From NCBI RefSeq assembly GCF_000152725.1, contig NZ_AAMO01000007.1, forward strand, positions 1 through 64,000: 64,000 nt of DNA, read 5' to 3'. A program made the position numbers and the translations under genes. The DNA is from Pseudooceanicola batsensis HTCC2597 (GTDB lineage: Bacteria; Pseudomonadota; Alphaproteobacteria; Rhodobacterales; Rhodobacteraceae). The notes beneath the pieces were generated by a model. The model ran no database searches and was not told the origin of the DNA. It saw only the letters and a program-made list of their open reading frames with translations. Numbering within the stretch: position 1 is the stretch's first letter; each line of letters starts with the position of its first letter. Positions 7,197 to 15,546 of the stretch are shown piece by piece.

Positions 7197-8622
7197 CGAT
7201 TTGTGCAACATGTGTAACCGCCCCTTGCGCAAGGGGTAATTTCAGAGCTGCTTTCCGCGCGTCACCGGGTGCTGACATGTGTCCGGCCTCTGATGCGGCC
7301 TTGGTCATGCCGCGGGCCCGTATGGTGTTCGAAGGTCGGGTCCAGATCAAAGCCGCGTGCTCAAAGGCACTCTGTTGCACACTGGTTCTCCCGATCCCGT
7401 CTCACGACTGTTGCGCCAAACTGCTCCTTGCCCTCTTCCGCTCCGACGTCCTCGCGACCGACGGCTGCTTACGCTGCCACGGCCGGAGACTGGTATACGC
7501 CACCGCGGGCCATCAAAGCCCAGACAATCCGCGCCATCTTGTTCGCCAGCGCGACACGCACCAGCATCGACGGCTTGCGCGACAGCATGTTCCCCAGCCA
7601 TGTGCCGGGTTGAGCTTCACGATGGACGTGGCGCTTGATGATCACGCTGTTGGCGCCAATGATCAGCAGCCGCCTGAGAGACCGCTCGCCCATCTTCGTC
7701 GTCGCTCCGAGGCGCTGCTTGCCACCGGTCGAGTGTTGCCTGGGCACCAACCCGAGCCAGGCTGCAAAATCCCGGGCCTTCCGGAAGGTCTCGGGAGGCG
7801 GCGCAAGTGTCGCGATGGCCGTCGCGATCAGCGGGCCGATGCCCGGCACCGTCATCAGCCGTCGGGCGACCTCGTTCTCTTTGGCGCAGCGTGAGATCTC
7901 GGCATCGAGCCTCCCGATCTGCGCCTCGAGGTGCGCCAAGGATCCGATCAGAACCTGCAGGGTGGCTGTCGCCTCGGCGGGCAACCCGCTCTCTGGATCT
8001 TCGACGATGGCGATCAGCTTCGAGGCATTGGCAGCGCCCTGCGGCACAACCTGCCCGAACTCGGCAAGGTGACCGCGCAGGGCGTTGATCGCCTGGGTGC
8101 GCTGCCGGATCAGTAACTCGCGCACGCGGAACACCATCGCCGCCCCTTGGGTCTCTTCGCTCTTCACCGACACGAAGCGCATCGTCGGACGCTGTGCAGC
8201 TTCGCAAATCGCCTCGGCGTCGGCGGCGTCATTCTTCTGCCGTTTGACGAAGGGCTTCACGTAGGCCGGAGGGATCAGCCGGACCTCATGTCCAAGCTTG
8301 CCAATCTCTCGACCCCAGTAATGTGCACCACCACAGGCTTCCATCGCCACGACGCAAGGCGGCAAAGCCTCAAAGAACCCCAGCACCTGCGTGCGCCGCA
8401 GCTTCTTCCGTAGCACCGCACCGCCTGCGGCGTCCGCCCCATGCACCTGGAACACATTCTTCGCCAGATCGAGCCCGACCGTGATAATCTCCGACATGAC
8501 CGTCCTCCTTTGTGGATCATCGCAGACCCACCTTGGCACAGAGATGCCGTCGGGGGGCGGTCACATCATCAGAGCCGATGTCAGCGCTCGCGTCGTCGCC
8601 GAAATCTGCGACCCATGCAACA
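7197..8622 (-). mobile_element. IS110-family insertion sequence, copy 2
   Basis: Inverted copy of the element at 1-1337, with 7197-8533 pairing with 1337-1. The inner edge abuts the IS5 end motif. The outer edge is not seen in copy 1; the heptamer TGCAACA occurs at both the inner (7204-7210) and a possible outer position (8616-8622), which would give an element of about 1.4 kb, a normal size. The outer boundary is an inference. The perfect palindrome recurs at 7221-7236. Confidence 0.85.
7469..8497 (-). CDS. IS110-family transposase (DEDD recombinase), copy 2
   Basis: Same 342-residue protein as at 37-1065, with the DEDD motifs, the PGIGPLIATAIA hairpin and QHSTGGK. The ATG at 8497 with AAGGAGG upstream is preferred over an in-frame start at 8539, which has no ribosome binding site of that quality. 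An intact second copy in inverted orientation means the intervening 5.9 kb could invert by homologous recombination. Confidence 0.95.
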   Translation of the reverse strand: MSEIITVGLDLAKNVFQVHGADAAGGAVLRKKLRRTQVLGFFEALPPCVVAMEACGGAHYWGREIGKLGHEVRLIPPAYVKPFVKRQKNDAADAEAICEAAQRPTMRFVSVKSEETQGAAMVFRVRELLIRQRTQAINALRGHLAEFGQVVPQGAANASKLIAIVEDPESGLPAEATATLQVLIGSLAHLEAQIGRLDAEISRCAKENEVARRLMTVPGIGPLIATAIATLAPPPETFRKARDFAAWLGLVPRQHSTGGKQRLGATTKMGERSLRRLLIIGANSVIIKRHVHREAQPGTWLGNMLSRKPSMLVRVALANKMARIVWALMARGGVYQSPAVAA

Positions 8623-8691
8623 AGGTGGCTTCAAGGCGAGATATCGTTTCAGGGGAGCGAATGACATCTCATTTTTTGCGTCATCAAGGCC

Positions 8692-8761
8692 GACAGGCCC
8701 GCAAACAGGCCCACGAAAAGATGACAGGCCCGCGAAAAGATATGGTGGCGATCTTTTCGCG
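8692..8761. repeat. Short direct repeats ending in an 11-bp inverted repeat
   Basis: Three diverged units built on (G)ACAGGCCC-(A/G)C follow one another at about 8692-8741, the last two also sharing (C)GAAAAGAT. The last unit forms a perfect stem CGCGAAAAGAT (8731-8741) / ATCTTTTCGCG (8751-8761) with a 9-base loop. It lies just past the stop codon of the monooxygenase gene and could act as its terminator or stabilise the 3' end, although no clean U-run follows on the minus strand. It could equally be IS-associated debris. Confidence 0.5.
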
Positions 8762-8783
8762 AGGGATGGCGGTGCGCCAGCGT

Positions 8784-10454
8784 TTATTGCAGATCGAAAC
8801 CTTCGTAGCCTTTGTTCGCCACCTCTTCCAGGCGGCGCCGATACCGGGGAGAGCCGCCATTATAGATGAGGTAGCGGATTCCGTCGCGGCCTTCGATGTT
8901 TGAGTTATACCCGGTGAACCAGGATTTCGCGGTGTGGAACAGCGTCATCTGGTAAAGGTCGCGGACTTCCTTTTGCCAGGCGTCAACCGCATCCTGCTGC
9001 GGTTCGACCCGCTGAACGCCCTTGTCGCGAAGCGTCACAAGGAAGTCGGCAACCCAGTCCACGATGTCTTCGATTCCGCGCGGGAAATTTGTCGACACCG
9101 AACCGCCCTGAGGACCGGCCAGCGTGAACAAATTCGGGAACCCGTGCGACTGGACGCCGAGGAAAGTAAGCGGTCCTTCGTTCCATTGGTCGCGCAGGCT
9201 TTGCCCGTTCCGGCCGATGATATTGATCCGGTCGAAAGAGCCGGTGATGGCGTCAAAGCCGGTGGCGTAAATCAAGCTGTCGAGTTCGTATTCCCCGTCC
9301 GCAGTGCGAACCCCTTTGGGCGTGATCCGTTCGATCGGGGATTCCTTGACATCAATAAGGTGAACATTGTCCTGATTGTAGGCTTCGTAATAGCGCGTTT
9401 CGAGCGGTACGCGTCTGGTGCCAAATCCGTGATCTTTCGGGATCAGTTTTTCGGCCACTTCGCGATTGTGGACCCGCTGGCGGATCTTGTCGGCGATGAA
9501 GGCGGTGTATTCGGCATTCACCTCGGGGTCGGTCAGCACCTCGACAAAGTTTCCGACCCAGACCCCGAACCCGGGCGAGGCGTAAAGCTCTTCCCAGAAA
9601 GCAAGGCGATCTTCTTCGGAAACTTCGTTGAATTTGCGGCGGTCCGGGCCGTGCAGGAAACCCCCGGGCGTCTTGCTGCACTTCTCGAATATCTCGTCAT
9701 AACGCGCTTTGATTCGGGCCATTTCTTCGGGCGGAATCGGCGAATTATGCAAGGGGGCGCACCAGTTCGGGCGCCGCTGGAACACGTAAAGCTCTTTGGC
9801 CTGTTTGGCGACGACCGGAATGATTTGGACACCGGTCGCACCGGTTCCGATGACGCCGACGCGTTCGCCGGTGAAATCGGTTTTCTCCTGCGGCCAGTCA
9901 TAGGTATGAAACGCCGTGCCGCCAAAGGATTCCCGGCCCTCGATGCGCGGCAGGGTCGGCGCGGACAGCATGCCGACGGCGGTCATCAGATAGGTGCTGC
10001 GGTAGACAGCGCCATCCTCGGTCTGCACCACCCACTCGTTCTCGGCCTCGTCAAAGATAGCATCGCTTACCCGGCTGCCAAACACCATATGGCGGCGCAG
10101 GTCGAACTTTTCGACGACATAATTGAGGTAGGAAAGGGTTTCCGGCTGCGGGGCGAAACGCTCTTTCCAGTCCCATTCCTGAAGGAGTTCGGGCGAGAAG
10201 GAGTAGCCGTAGGTGTAGCTTTCGGAATCAAAGCGGCAGCCGGGATAGCGGTTCCAGTACCAGGTGCCGCCGGGCGCATCGCCCGCTTCCAGAACAATCG
10301 TTTTAAAGCCGAGTTCGCGCAGGCGATACAATGTATAGATGCCGCATACGCCTGCACCAATTACAAGAACTTCGGTCCGCACCACGGGAGCGCTTTCTTG
10401 ATCCGAAGAAGGCTCGGTTCGGGGCGTTAGGCTTTGAGTCTGGCGTTGTGTCAT
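8784..10454 (-). CDS. Baeyer-Villiger-type flavin monooxygenase
   Basis: A 556-residue class B flavoprotein. The FAD Rossmann motif GAGVCG is at residues 33-38 and the NADPH motif GTGATG at about 203-208. Between them lies the type I Baeyer-Villiger fingerprint FGGTAFHTYDWP (about 177-188). Such enzymes insert an oxygen next to a ketone to give an ester or lactone, using NADPH, FAD and O2; phenylacetone- and cyclopentanone-type enzymes are the nearest family members by pattern. The ATG at 10454 is chosen because GGAG lies 6 bases upstream; 10466 and 10499 are alternatives. It is divergent from dctP, with a promoter at 10541-10569. The substrate cannot be named from sequence. Confidence 0.9.
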   Translation of the reverse strand: MTQRQTQSLTPRTEPSSDQESAPVVRTEVLVIGAGVCGIYTLYRLRELGFKTIVLEAGDAPGGTWYWNRYPGCRFDSESYTYGYSFSPELLQEWDWKERFAPQPETLSYLNYVVEKFDLRRHMVFGSRVSDAIFDEAENEWVVQTEDGAVYRSTYLMTAVGMLSAPTLPRIEGRESFGGTAFHTYDWPQEKTDFTGERVGVIGTGATGVQIIPVVAKQAKELYVFQRRPNWCAPLHNSPIPPEEMARIKARYDEIFEKCSKTPGGFLHGPDRRKFNEVSEEDRLAFWEELYASPGFGVWVGNFVEVLTDPEVNAEYTAFIADKIRQRVHNREVAEKLIPKDHGFGTRRVPLETRYYEAYNQDNVHLIDVKESPIERITPKGVRTADGEYELDSLIYATGFDAITGSFDRINIIGRNGQSLRDQWNEGPLTFLGVQSHGFPNLFTLAGPQGGSVSTNFPRGIEDIVDWVADFLVTLRDKGVQRVEPQQDAVDAWQKEVRDLYQMTLFHTAKSWFTGYNSNIEGRDGIRYLIYNGGSPRYRRRLEEVANKGYEGFDLQ

Positions 10455-10540
10455 CAAATTCTCCATCTCGGTGGCCTGTGTATGTCTCCAGATCGCCAAG
10501 GCGCGCGTCTCGCGTCAGTGTTACGTTTTTCTACTCAGAG

Positions 10541-10569
10541 GTAGTACAAGCGAAGCTTTAGGTTGTCAA
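10541..10569 (-). promoter_or_regulatory. Predicted promoter of the monooxygenase gene with overlapping operator-like motif
   Basis: Read on the minus strand, TTGACA (10569-10564) and TACTAC (10546-10541) are separated by exactly 17 bases. The -10 box lies in TACTACCTCTGAGTA (10546-10532), a motif with parallels at 10695-10707 and 17268-17283. This is consistent with repression by a regulator such as the TetR protein at 14801. Confidence 0.5.
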
Positions 10570-10678
10570 CGCGGCCGTTTCAGCCGCATATTTTGCTGAT
10601 AACACGTAAAAAGCGCCATGATTTGCTGTTGATGCGACTCTTTCGGGCGGGAGGCGCTCAAACTGATCGGAAACCGCC

Positions 10679-10708
10679 TTGACAGGGAAGTTAATACTAC
10701 CGTATGGT
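10679..10708 (+). promoter_or_regulatory. Predicted promoter of dctP with operator-like motif
   Basis: A consensus TTGACA at 10679-10684 and TATGGT at 10703-10708, 18 bases apart. The -10 box overlaps TACTACCGTATGG (10695-10707), which shares its first half with the motif in the divergent monooxygenase promoter. The leader to the TTG start at 10826 would be roughly 110 nt. Confidence 0.45.
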
Positions 10709-10825
10709 TTTTTGACCATTTTCTGGAGGGAAGATGTTCTGGAAGAGCGATCTCCTGGAGGGGAGGTCGCGATACTAAAAAATGGCTTGGGCGGTTTAGC
10801 TCACACACAACGGAGGAACGGATTT

Positions 10826-11974
10826 TTGTTTTACAGGGCACTAAATAGAACCGCTTTAACCGCCTCGGCGCTGCTTTTGGCAGGGGCGTTTACCGCAGAT
10901 GATGCGGCGGCGAAGTCACTTACATTGAACCAATATGTGCTTCCCAAACACGTGGTTGTCACCAAGGGTTCTATTCCGCTGATCGAAGAGATAAAAGAGG
11001 CCAGCGACGGCGAGATTGATATCAAGCTCTTTACCGGTGGTACACCGCTGAGTGCGCAGGCAACGCTTGGCGGCCTGCAGGCGGGCGCAGTCGATGCCGG
11101 GATGGTGATTTTGACCTATCATCCCGCCGAGTTCCCGGTGATACAATATCTCAACGATCTGGCGGCGCCTACAGATGACACGCTTGTCGTTGCCGGTGCG
11201 TTTAACGAATACGTTATGACCAAGTGCCAACGTTGCCTGGATGAATTCAAGGCGGCAGGTGTGGTCTTTACAGGTTCTTACACAGCTGCGCCGCTCCTTC
11301 TTGTCAACCGCGAGGTCTATCGCACTCCCGAGGATCTGATGGCCAAGCGGGTACGGATTCCGGGCGGTGACTACAACTCGCGTTGGGCGGATTATTTTGG
11401 CCTGTCGCCGATCAATGTGGGCGGTTCGGAAATTTATGAGATGATGAACCGCGGTGCGGTGGACATCACCCTCAATCCCGCCGCGATCCTTCAGACCCAT
11501 TCGCTTGCTGACGTTGCCAAGAGCGTGATCACAATGCCCGTAGCAATGCACCGGGTTTCGTCCCCCTTCGTGTTCGCTGCAGGCAGCTGGGCTGATCTGT
11601 CAGAGCAGGAGCGCCGTGCATTCCTCGATTCGACGTCGGCCGCGATGATGCGCATCACCGGAGCTTATCTGGAAGAATCCGAAGCAGCACTGGATGCGGC
11701 TCGGGCGGGTGGCGACCTCGAGGTCATCGAGCCGAGCGAAGAACTTAAGGCCAAGATGACCGAGTTCCAGGAGCAGGATCTCGACACGATCTATCGGATT
11801 GCCCGCGAGCAATACAAGATCGAAGACCCAGAAACGATCCGGGATGATTTCATCACTCTGGTCGAAAAGTGGAAAGGCATCGCCGAAGAAACCGGACGCG
11901 ACGCCCAGAAGATGGGTGAGCGTCTGCGGGACGACGTCTATTCCAACCTCGATGCGTCGAGCTACGGCCTTTGA
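10826..11974 (+). CDS. dctP: TRAP transporter solute-binding protein, DctP family
   Basis: A periplasmic binding protein of about 382 residues with a Sec signal peptide (a hydrophobic stretch around TALTASALLLAGAFTA, likely cleaved after DDAAA). The mature part has DctP features such as LGGLQAGAVDAGMV, LLVNREVYRTPEDLMAKRVR and a repeat of helices near the end. The start is taken as TTG 10826 because GGAGGA (10812-10817) precedes it by 8 bases and the signal peptide then begins at once; an upstream in-frame TTG at 10679 falls on the -35 box. It feeds the DctQM permease encoded 11 kb downstream (22746-24639). Ligands are usually carboxylates. Confidence 0.92.
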   Translation: MFYRALNRTALTASALLLAGAFTADDAAAKSLTLNQYVLPKHVVVTKGSIPLIEEIKEASDGEIDIKLFTGGTPLSAQATLGGLQAGAVDAGMVILTYHPAEFPVIQYLNDLAAPTDDTLVVAGAFNEYVMTKCQRCLDEFKAAGVVFTGSYTAAPLLLVNREVYRTPEDLMAKRVRIPGGDYNSRWADYFGLSPINVGGSEIYEMMNRGAVDITLNPAAILQTHSLADVAKSVITMPVAMHRVSSPFVFAAGSWADLSEQERRAFLDSTSAAMMRITGAYLEESEAALDAARAGGDLEVIEPSEELKAKMTEFQEQDLDTIYRIAREQYKIEDPETIRDDFITLVEKWKGIAEETGRDAQKMGERLRDDVYSNLDASSYGL

Positions 11975-11985
11975 AGCGTGACACT

Positions 11986-12009
11986 GGGCGCCGCCACGCT
12001 GCGGCGCCC
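11986..12009 (+). terminator. Strong GC hairpin after dctP
   Basis: A perfect 9-bp stem GGGCGCCGC (11986-11994) / GCGGCGCCC (12001-12009) with a 6-base loop, 12 bases past the dctP stop. No T-run follows, so it may be an attenuator or mRNA-stabilising structure that keeps binding-protein levels above those of the downstream enzymes. Confidence 0.6.
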
Positions 12010-12053
12010 GACCAGAACGCAATACAGAACATAATACCAGATTCCCGAAACAC

Positions 12054-12749
12054 ATGGCCTACTGGCATATACAGACCGAAGAGGCCGACGGCGTCCTGCT
12101 GATCGCGCTCAACGAACCTACGCAACGCAATGCCCTGAGCCTAGGGATGCGTGCGGAACTGGCCGAGGCGATTGCGCAGGGCCGTGACGATGACAGCGTT
12201 CGCGCGGTGGTTCTTACCGGGCGCGGCGGTGCCTTTTGCGCCGGGGGCGACCTGAAAAGCCTGCGCGAGGGGGCAGACCGGGCGATCGCCACGCGGCATC
12301 GCATTCAGGGTCTGCACGCCTGGTTCGCCGATTTCGTGGATTTCCCGAAACCTGTTGTCGTGGCCGTCGATGGCCCCTGTGCGGGTGCGGGCTTTAGCCT
12401 GGCGATGGCGGGGGATGCGATCCTTTGCACACCGCGCGCCTGGTTTTGCCAGATATTCGGACGAATTGGCGTCATTCCCGACATGGCGTCGCTTTACCTT
12501 TTGCCGCGCCGGATCGGGTTGCCCGCCGCGCGTGAGCTGATCATGACCGCGCGTCGCATGGGATCTGATGAAGCCCTTTCGCGGGGTTTTGTGAATGAAA
12601 TTGTCCCCGCTGACCGGCTTGAATCCGTGGCGCGGGATGTCGCTGCCCGTCTGGCGGACGCCGCAGGCGAAGGCTTTGTCGCGCGCAAGCAAGCGTTGAA
12701 CCATGCGTTCGAGCGCGCCCCTTTTCATGACCCTGCTGCGTTGCGGTAG
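12054..12749 (+). CDS. Crotonase-fold enoyl-CoA hydratase/isomerase-like protein
   Basis: A 231-residue crotonase. The oxyanion-hole loops are GAFCAGGDLKSL-like and GPCAGAGFSLAMAGD. At the two positions where true hydratases carry catalytic Glu, it has Ser (GFSLAM) and Phe (CQIFGRIGVIPD). The FGRIG-(I/V)-PD motif is seen in PaaG-type isomerase relatives, so isomerase or other crotonase chemistry is more likely than simple hydration. It is slightly short at the C-terminus for the family. It belongs to the run 12054-14717 and closely resembles the protein at 17440. Confidence 0.8.
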   Translation: MAYWHIQTEEADGVLLIALNEPTQRNALSLGMRAELAEAIAQGRDDDSVRAVVLTGRGGAFCAGGDLKSLREGADRAIATRHRIQGLHAWFADFVDFPKPVVVAVDGPCAGAGFSLAMAGDAILCTPRAWFCQIFGRIGVIPDMASLYLLPRRIGLPAARELIMTARRMGSDEALSRGFVNEIVPADRLESVARDVAARLADAAGEGFVARKQALNHAFERAPFHDPAALR

Positions 12750-12786
12750 ACAGGGTACTTTCCGTTGATCCCCCGAAAGACCCAAG

Positions 12787-13566
12787 ATGACCGACCTAAA
12801 ACTCCAGAACGACGGTGCCGTAACGCGCATCACCATCGACCGTACGGCAAAGTCGAATGCCCTGTCAGCCGACATGATGGAGGAGATCGCGGGCATCGTG
12901 CGCGGCATCGGCGGCGCACCAGGTGAGAACGCCCTGATCATTGACGCGGCGGGTGATCGCGGCTTTTCGGCCGGCGCCGATATCTCGGAATTGCGAGCCG
13001 GACGCGAGGGTCTTGAGCGCCAGGAAGAGGTGATCCTTGGCCTGTCCGAGGCGATCGAGACCTGCCCGGCGCTGATCATCACCGTGGCGCACGGTTACGC
13101 CAAGGGCGGCGGCACCATTTTCCCCTGTCTCAGCGATATTGTGATTGCGCGGGACGATTTGTCCGTCAGCTACCCCGAGATCCAGTTCCGCATGTATCCC
13201 TTTTTGCTGCACGCGTTGTTGATCCAAAAGATCCCAAGCTCCCTGGCTTGGCGGCTGTGCGCCACCGGACGTGCGTTGGCGGCCGATGAGGCGTTTGGGC
13301 TGGGGCTGGTCACGGAAGTATTGCCGGTAGAAGGATTTCGCGACCGGGCCGAGGAACGGGTCAGCCATTATCTGGATATTCGTGCTTCGCTTGCGCTGGG
13401 GCGTGAATTCTCTGAAAATGCTGCCGGCCTGCCATTTGGCGAACAGATGAAGCTTGCCGGGGGCATGATGCACCGCAACTTTGCAGCGCCCGGCGTGGAT
13501 GAGGCGATTGAACGTCACCGGGCGCGGTTGTCGTCGAAAACCAAAAACGCGGGGGCAGCACAATGA
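12787..13566 (+). CDS. Crotonase-fold enoyl-CoA hydratase/isomerase-like protein
   Basis: A 259-residue crotonase with the CoA-binding loop GFSAGADISELRAG and the second loop HGYAKGGGTIFPCLSD. The second catalytic Glu position is kept (SYPEIQFRMYP), while the first is not an acid, as in many isomerases and hydrolases of this superfamily. It shares the stop/start overlap (ATGA) with the acyl-CoA dehydrogenase at 13563, so they are co-translated. The precise reaction is unknown. Confidence 0.82.
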   Translation: MTDLKLQNDGAVTRITIDRTAKSNALSADMMEEIAGIVRGIGGAPGENALIIDAAGDRGFSAGADISELRAGREGLERQEEVILGLSEAIETCPALIITVAHGYAKGGGTIFPCLSDIVIARDDLSVSYPEIQFRMYPFLLHALLIQKIPSSLAWRLCATGRALAADEAFGLGLVTEVLPVEGFRDRAEERVSHYLDIRASLALGREFSENAAGLPFGEQMKLAGGMMHRNFAAPGVDEAIERHRARLSSKTKNAGAAQ

Positions 13567-14717
13567 CAACCGAACGTCGCCGCCCCGGCGAAACCGTAGA
13601 CCGTGTCATGTTTCGCGATACATGTCGGCGTTTCGCCGAGCGTGAGATTGGCCCGATCTGGGAGAAGGCCGACCGTGAAAGCGAATTTCCGAGGCCGTTC
13701 TTTACCGCTGCCGCGAAGGCGGGTCTCATTGGTATTGCCGCCCCTGCCGACGTGGGGGGGGCCGATCTTGGTGTGTACGAAGAGGCGATCTGCATCGAGG
13801 AATGTGCACGTGTCAATCCAGGGCTTCCCAACGCGCTGATCATTCAGGGTGTGGCTGGCGGGATTCTGCATGACTTCGGGACTCCCGAGCAGCAGGACCT
13901 CGCACGGGCCTCGATCAATGGCGAGAAGATCCTGGCCATCGCGGTGACCGAACCCGATGCCGGTAACGACGTCCAGAACGTGAAGTCCACGGCGCGACGT
14001 GACGGTGACGACTGGGTTCTCGACGGGATCAAGTCCTTTATCACGCTGGCCGGTGAGGCCGATGTTCTGGTGCTGCTGGCACAGACCGACCGTGAGCGCG
14101 GTCGCGAAGGCATGAGCTTTTTTGCCGTTGATCGGAACAGCCCCGGTGTCGAGGTGTCGCGCATCCCCACCTATGCCAACCGTCCTGCCCCCACCTACCG
14201 GGTGCACCTGAACGGGGTGCGTGTTCCCGAGGCCCGGCGGGTTCCGGCGGGCTTTCGTCAGATCATGGCGGGGTTCAATCGCGAGCGTATCCTTGTGTCG
14301 GCGCGTTGGCTGGGACACATGCAGCACGCCCAGGACTGGGCGCTGGATTATGCCAAGACCCGCCACCAGTTCGGACGTCCGATCGGGGCCAACCAGTCCA
14401 TTGCCTTTATGCTGGCGCAGAACCAGACCGACATCGAAGCGGCGCGCCTTCTTGCCTATGAGGCGGCTGACCGCTGGGACAGCGGATGCCCGATTGGCGA
14501 TCTGATTCAGCAGGTATCCTGCGCCAAGCTGTTTGTGACCCAGGCGGTCGTGCGGGTCACCCAGTCTGCCTTGCACATTGGCGGCGGCTGGGGGCTTACC
14601 GAGGAGCTGCCCGTCATGCGCATGGCGCTTGACGCGCTCGTGGCGCCGGTCACGGTCGGCAGTTTCGAGATCCAGCTGCGCGCGATCGCAAAACAGCTTG
14701 GTCTTCCCTGCGACTGA
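13563..14717 (+). CDS. Acyl-CoA dehydrogenase
   Basis: A 384-residue FAD-dependent acyl-CoA dehydrogenase with all three family domains; motifs include TEPDAGNDVQNV, FITLAGEADVLVL and the C-terminal HIGGGWGLTEELPV. The usual catalytic Glu of the YEGT-EIQ motif is replaced (VGSFEIQ). A Glu is present in FNRERILV, the location used by isovaleryl-CoA dehydrogenase, which suggests a branched or bulky acyl-CoA. It introduces a 2,3-double bond and passes electrons to ETF. The start overlaps the preceding crotonase. Confidence 0.9.
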   Translation: MTTERRRPGETVDRVMFRDTCRRFAEREIGPIWEKADRESEFPRPFFTAAAKAGLIGIAAPADVGGADLGVYEEAICIEECARVNPGLPNALIIQGVAGGILHDFGTPEQQDLARASINGEKILAIAVTEPDAGNDVQNVKSTARRDGDDWVLDGIKSFITLAGEADVLVLLAQTDRERGREGMSFFAVDRNSPGVEVSRIPTYANRPAPTYRVHLNGVRVPEARRVPAGFRQIMAGFNRERILVSARWLGHMQHAQDWALDYAKTRHQFGRPIGANQSIAFMLAQNQTDIEAARLLAYEAADRWDSGCPIGDLIQQVSCAKLFVTQAVVRVTQSALHIGGGWGLTEELPVMRMALDALVAPVTVGSFEIQLRAIAKQLGLPCD

Positions 14718-14800
14718 TGGGGTAGACTGGCATATTCGGGTTGCTTATCGCGACGTAGGGTATATGAACGGCTTGGCAGCGCAACGGAGGCATTGCAAAA

Positions 14801-15520
14801 GTGCGCACGTCAAGGCGAGATATCCCATCGATCCTGAACCTCGATGAAGCGGGCCTTTCCGAAGGAACGAAGACACCTGCGGTGCCCGACGACAAGGCGG
14901 ACAGCAGCGGTTCAATCCGTGAAGAACTGCACTCGTACCGCCGCGAGCGCATTCTGAGCACGGCGGCCGAGCTTTTCAGCCAGAAGGGATACAGTGGTGC
15001 GTCGGTCAGTGAACTGGCCAATATGATCGGGGTAACCAAACCCTTCATCTATTACTACACGAAGAACAAGCAGGACATCCTCGAGCAGATCTGTATTGCC
15101 ACGATTGATTTGCCGCATCTGGTCATGAACGAGGTCTTTTCCGAAGATCTCTCGGCTACCGTGTCGCTTTACAAGTTTGTGCGCCGCTTTGCCTGGGTGC
15201 AGGGCCAAAATCAAAATTACGTATCTGTTTTTTTCCGCGAGGAACTGAACCTGTCGCCCGAGGTTTCCCGTTATGTACTTGCGCAGCGAAAGAAGTTCGA
15301 CGCACGCCTTGAGGAACTGCTGCTGAAGGGTGTCGAAACGGGTGATTTCCGCATAGATGACGTGCCGGTAACGGCACGTGCGATCGCCGGGATGGTTTGC
15401 TGGATCTTCACCTGGTTCAAGCCCGGAGGCCGGCTCACGCTTGAGGACGTATCCCAACTCCTGGCTGATCTGACGTTGAACATGGTTGATGCCCGCCGTC
15501 GTCCCGACCAATCTGTTTAG
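14801..15520 (+). CDS. TetR-family transcriptional regulator
   Basis: About 239 residues. The TetR N-terminal HTH is at residues 47-95 (ERILSTAAELFSQKGY, ASVSELANMIGVTKPFIYYY). A TetR_C-type ligand domain follows, ending with FKPGGRLTLEDVSQLLADL. The GTG start at 14801 has GGAGG 10 bases upstream. It is the only regulator inside cluster A and a plausible repressor for the motifs at 10532-10547, 10695-10707 and 17268-17283. In FadR/KstR-like proteins of this family the ligand is an acyl-CoA; that is inference here. Confidence 0.9.
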   Translation: MRTSRRDIPSILNLDEAGLSEGTKTPAVPDDKADSSGSIREELHSYRRERILSTAAELFSQKGYSGASVSELANMIGVTKPFIYYYTKNKQDILEQICIATIDLPHLVMNEVFSEDLSATVSLYKFVRRFAWVQGQNQNYVSVFFREELNLSPEVSRYVLAQRKKFDARLEELLLKGVETGDFRIDDVPVTARAIAGMVCWIFTWFKPGGRLTLEDVSQLLADLTLNMVDARRRPDQSV

Positions 15521-15528
15521 TCGGGACG
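15500..15528. terminator. Hairpin between convergent genes
   Basis: A 9-bp stem, CGTCCCGAC (15500-15508) / GTCGGGACG (15520-15528), with an 11-base loop, overlaps the stop codon of the TetR gene and lies before the stop of the ligase gene on the opposite strand. Symmetry and position suit a bidirectional terminator. Confidence 0.5.
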
Positions 15529-15546
15529 TCCTGCGGCGGATGGGCA

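Larger units (their letters stand above)
1324..7210 (-). mobile_element. IS5-family element, interrupted by IS21 and IS66 insertions
   Basis: Three pieces of one transposase gene on the minus strand (7152-7045, 4513-4085, 1781-1373) belong to a single IS5-family element. TGTTGCACAAATCG is present at both outer edges in inverted orientation (1324-1337 and 7197-7210), as expected for a terminal inverted repeat. The outermost bases of the repeat seem to be displaced by the flanking IS110 copies. A hairpin (7-bp arms GGATTCA/TGAATCC) lies at 7172-7190 inside the transposase-proximal end. Confidence 0.75.

Noticed and set aside
8692-8741. Possible CRISPR-like array
   Set aside because: Only two to three short, unequal units with no spacer structure and no cas genes in the window.
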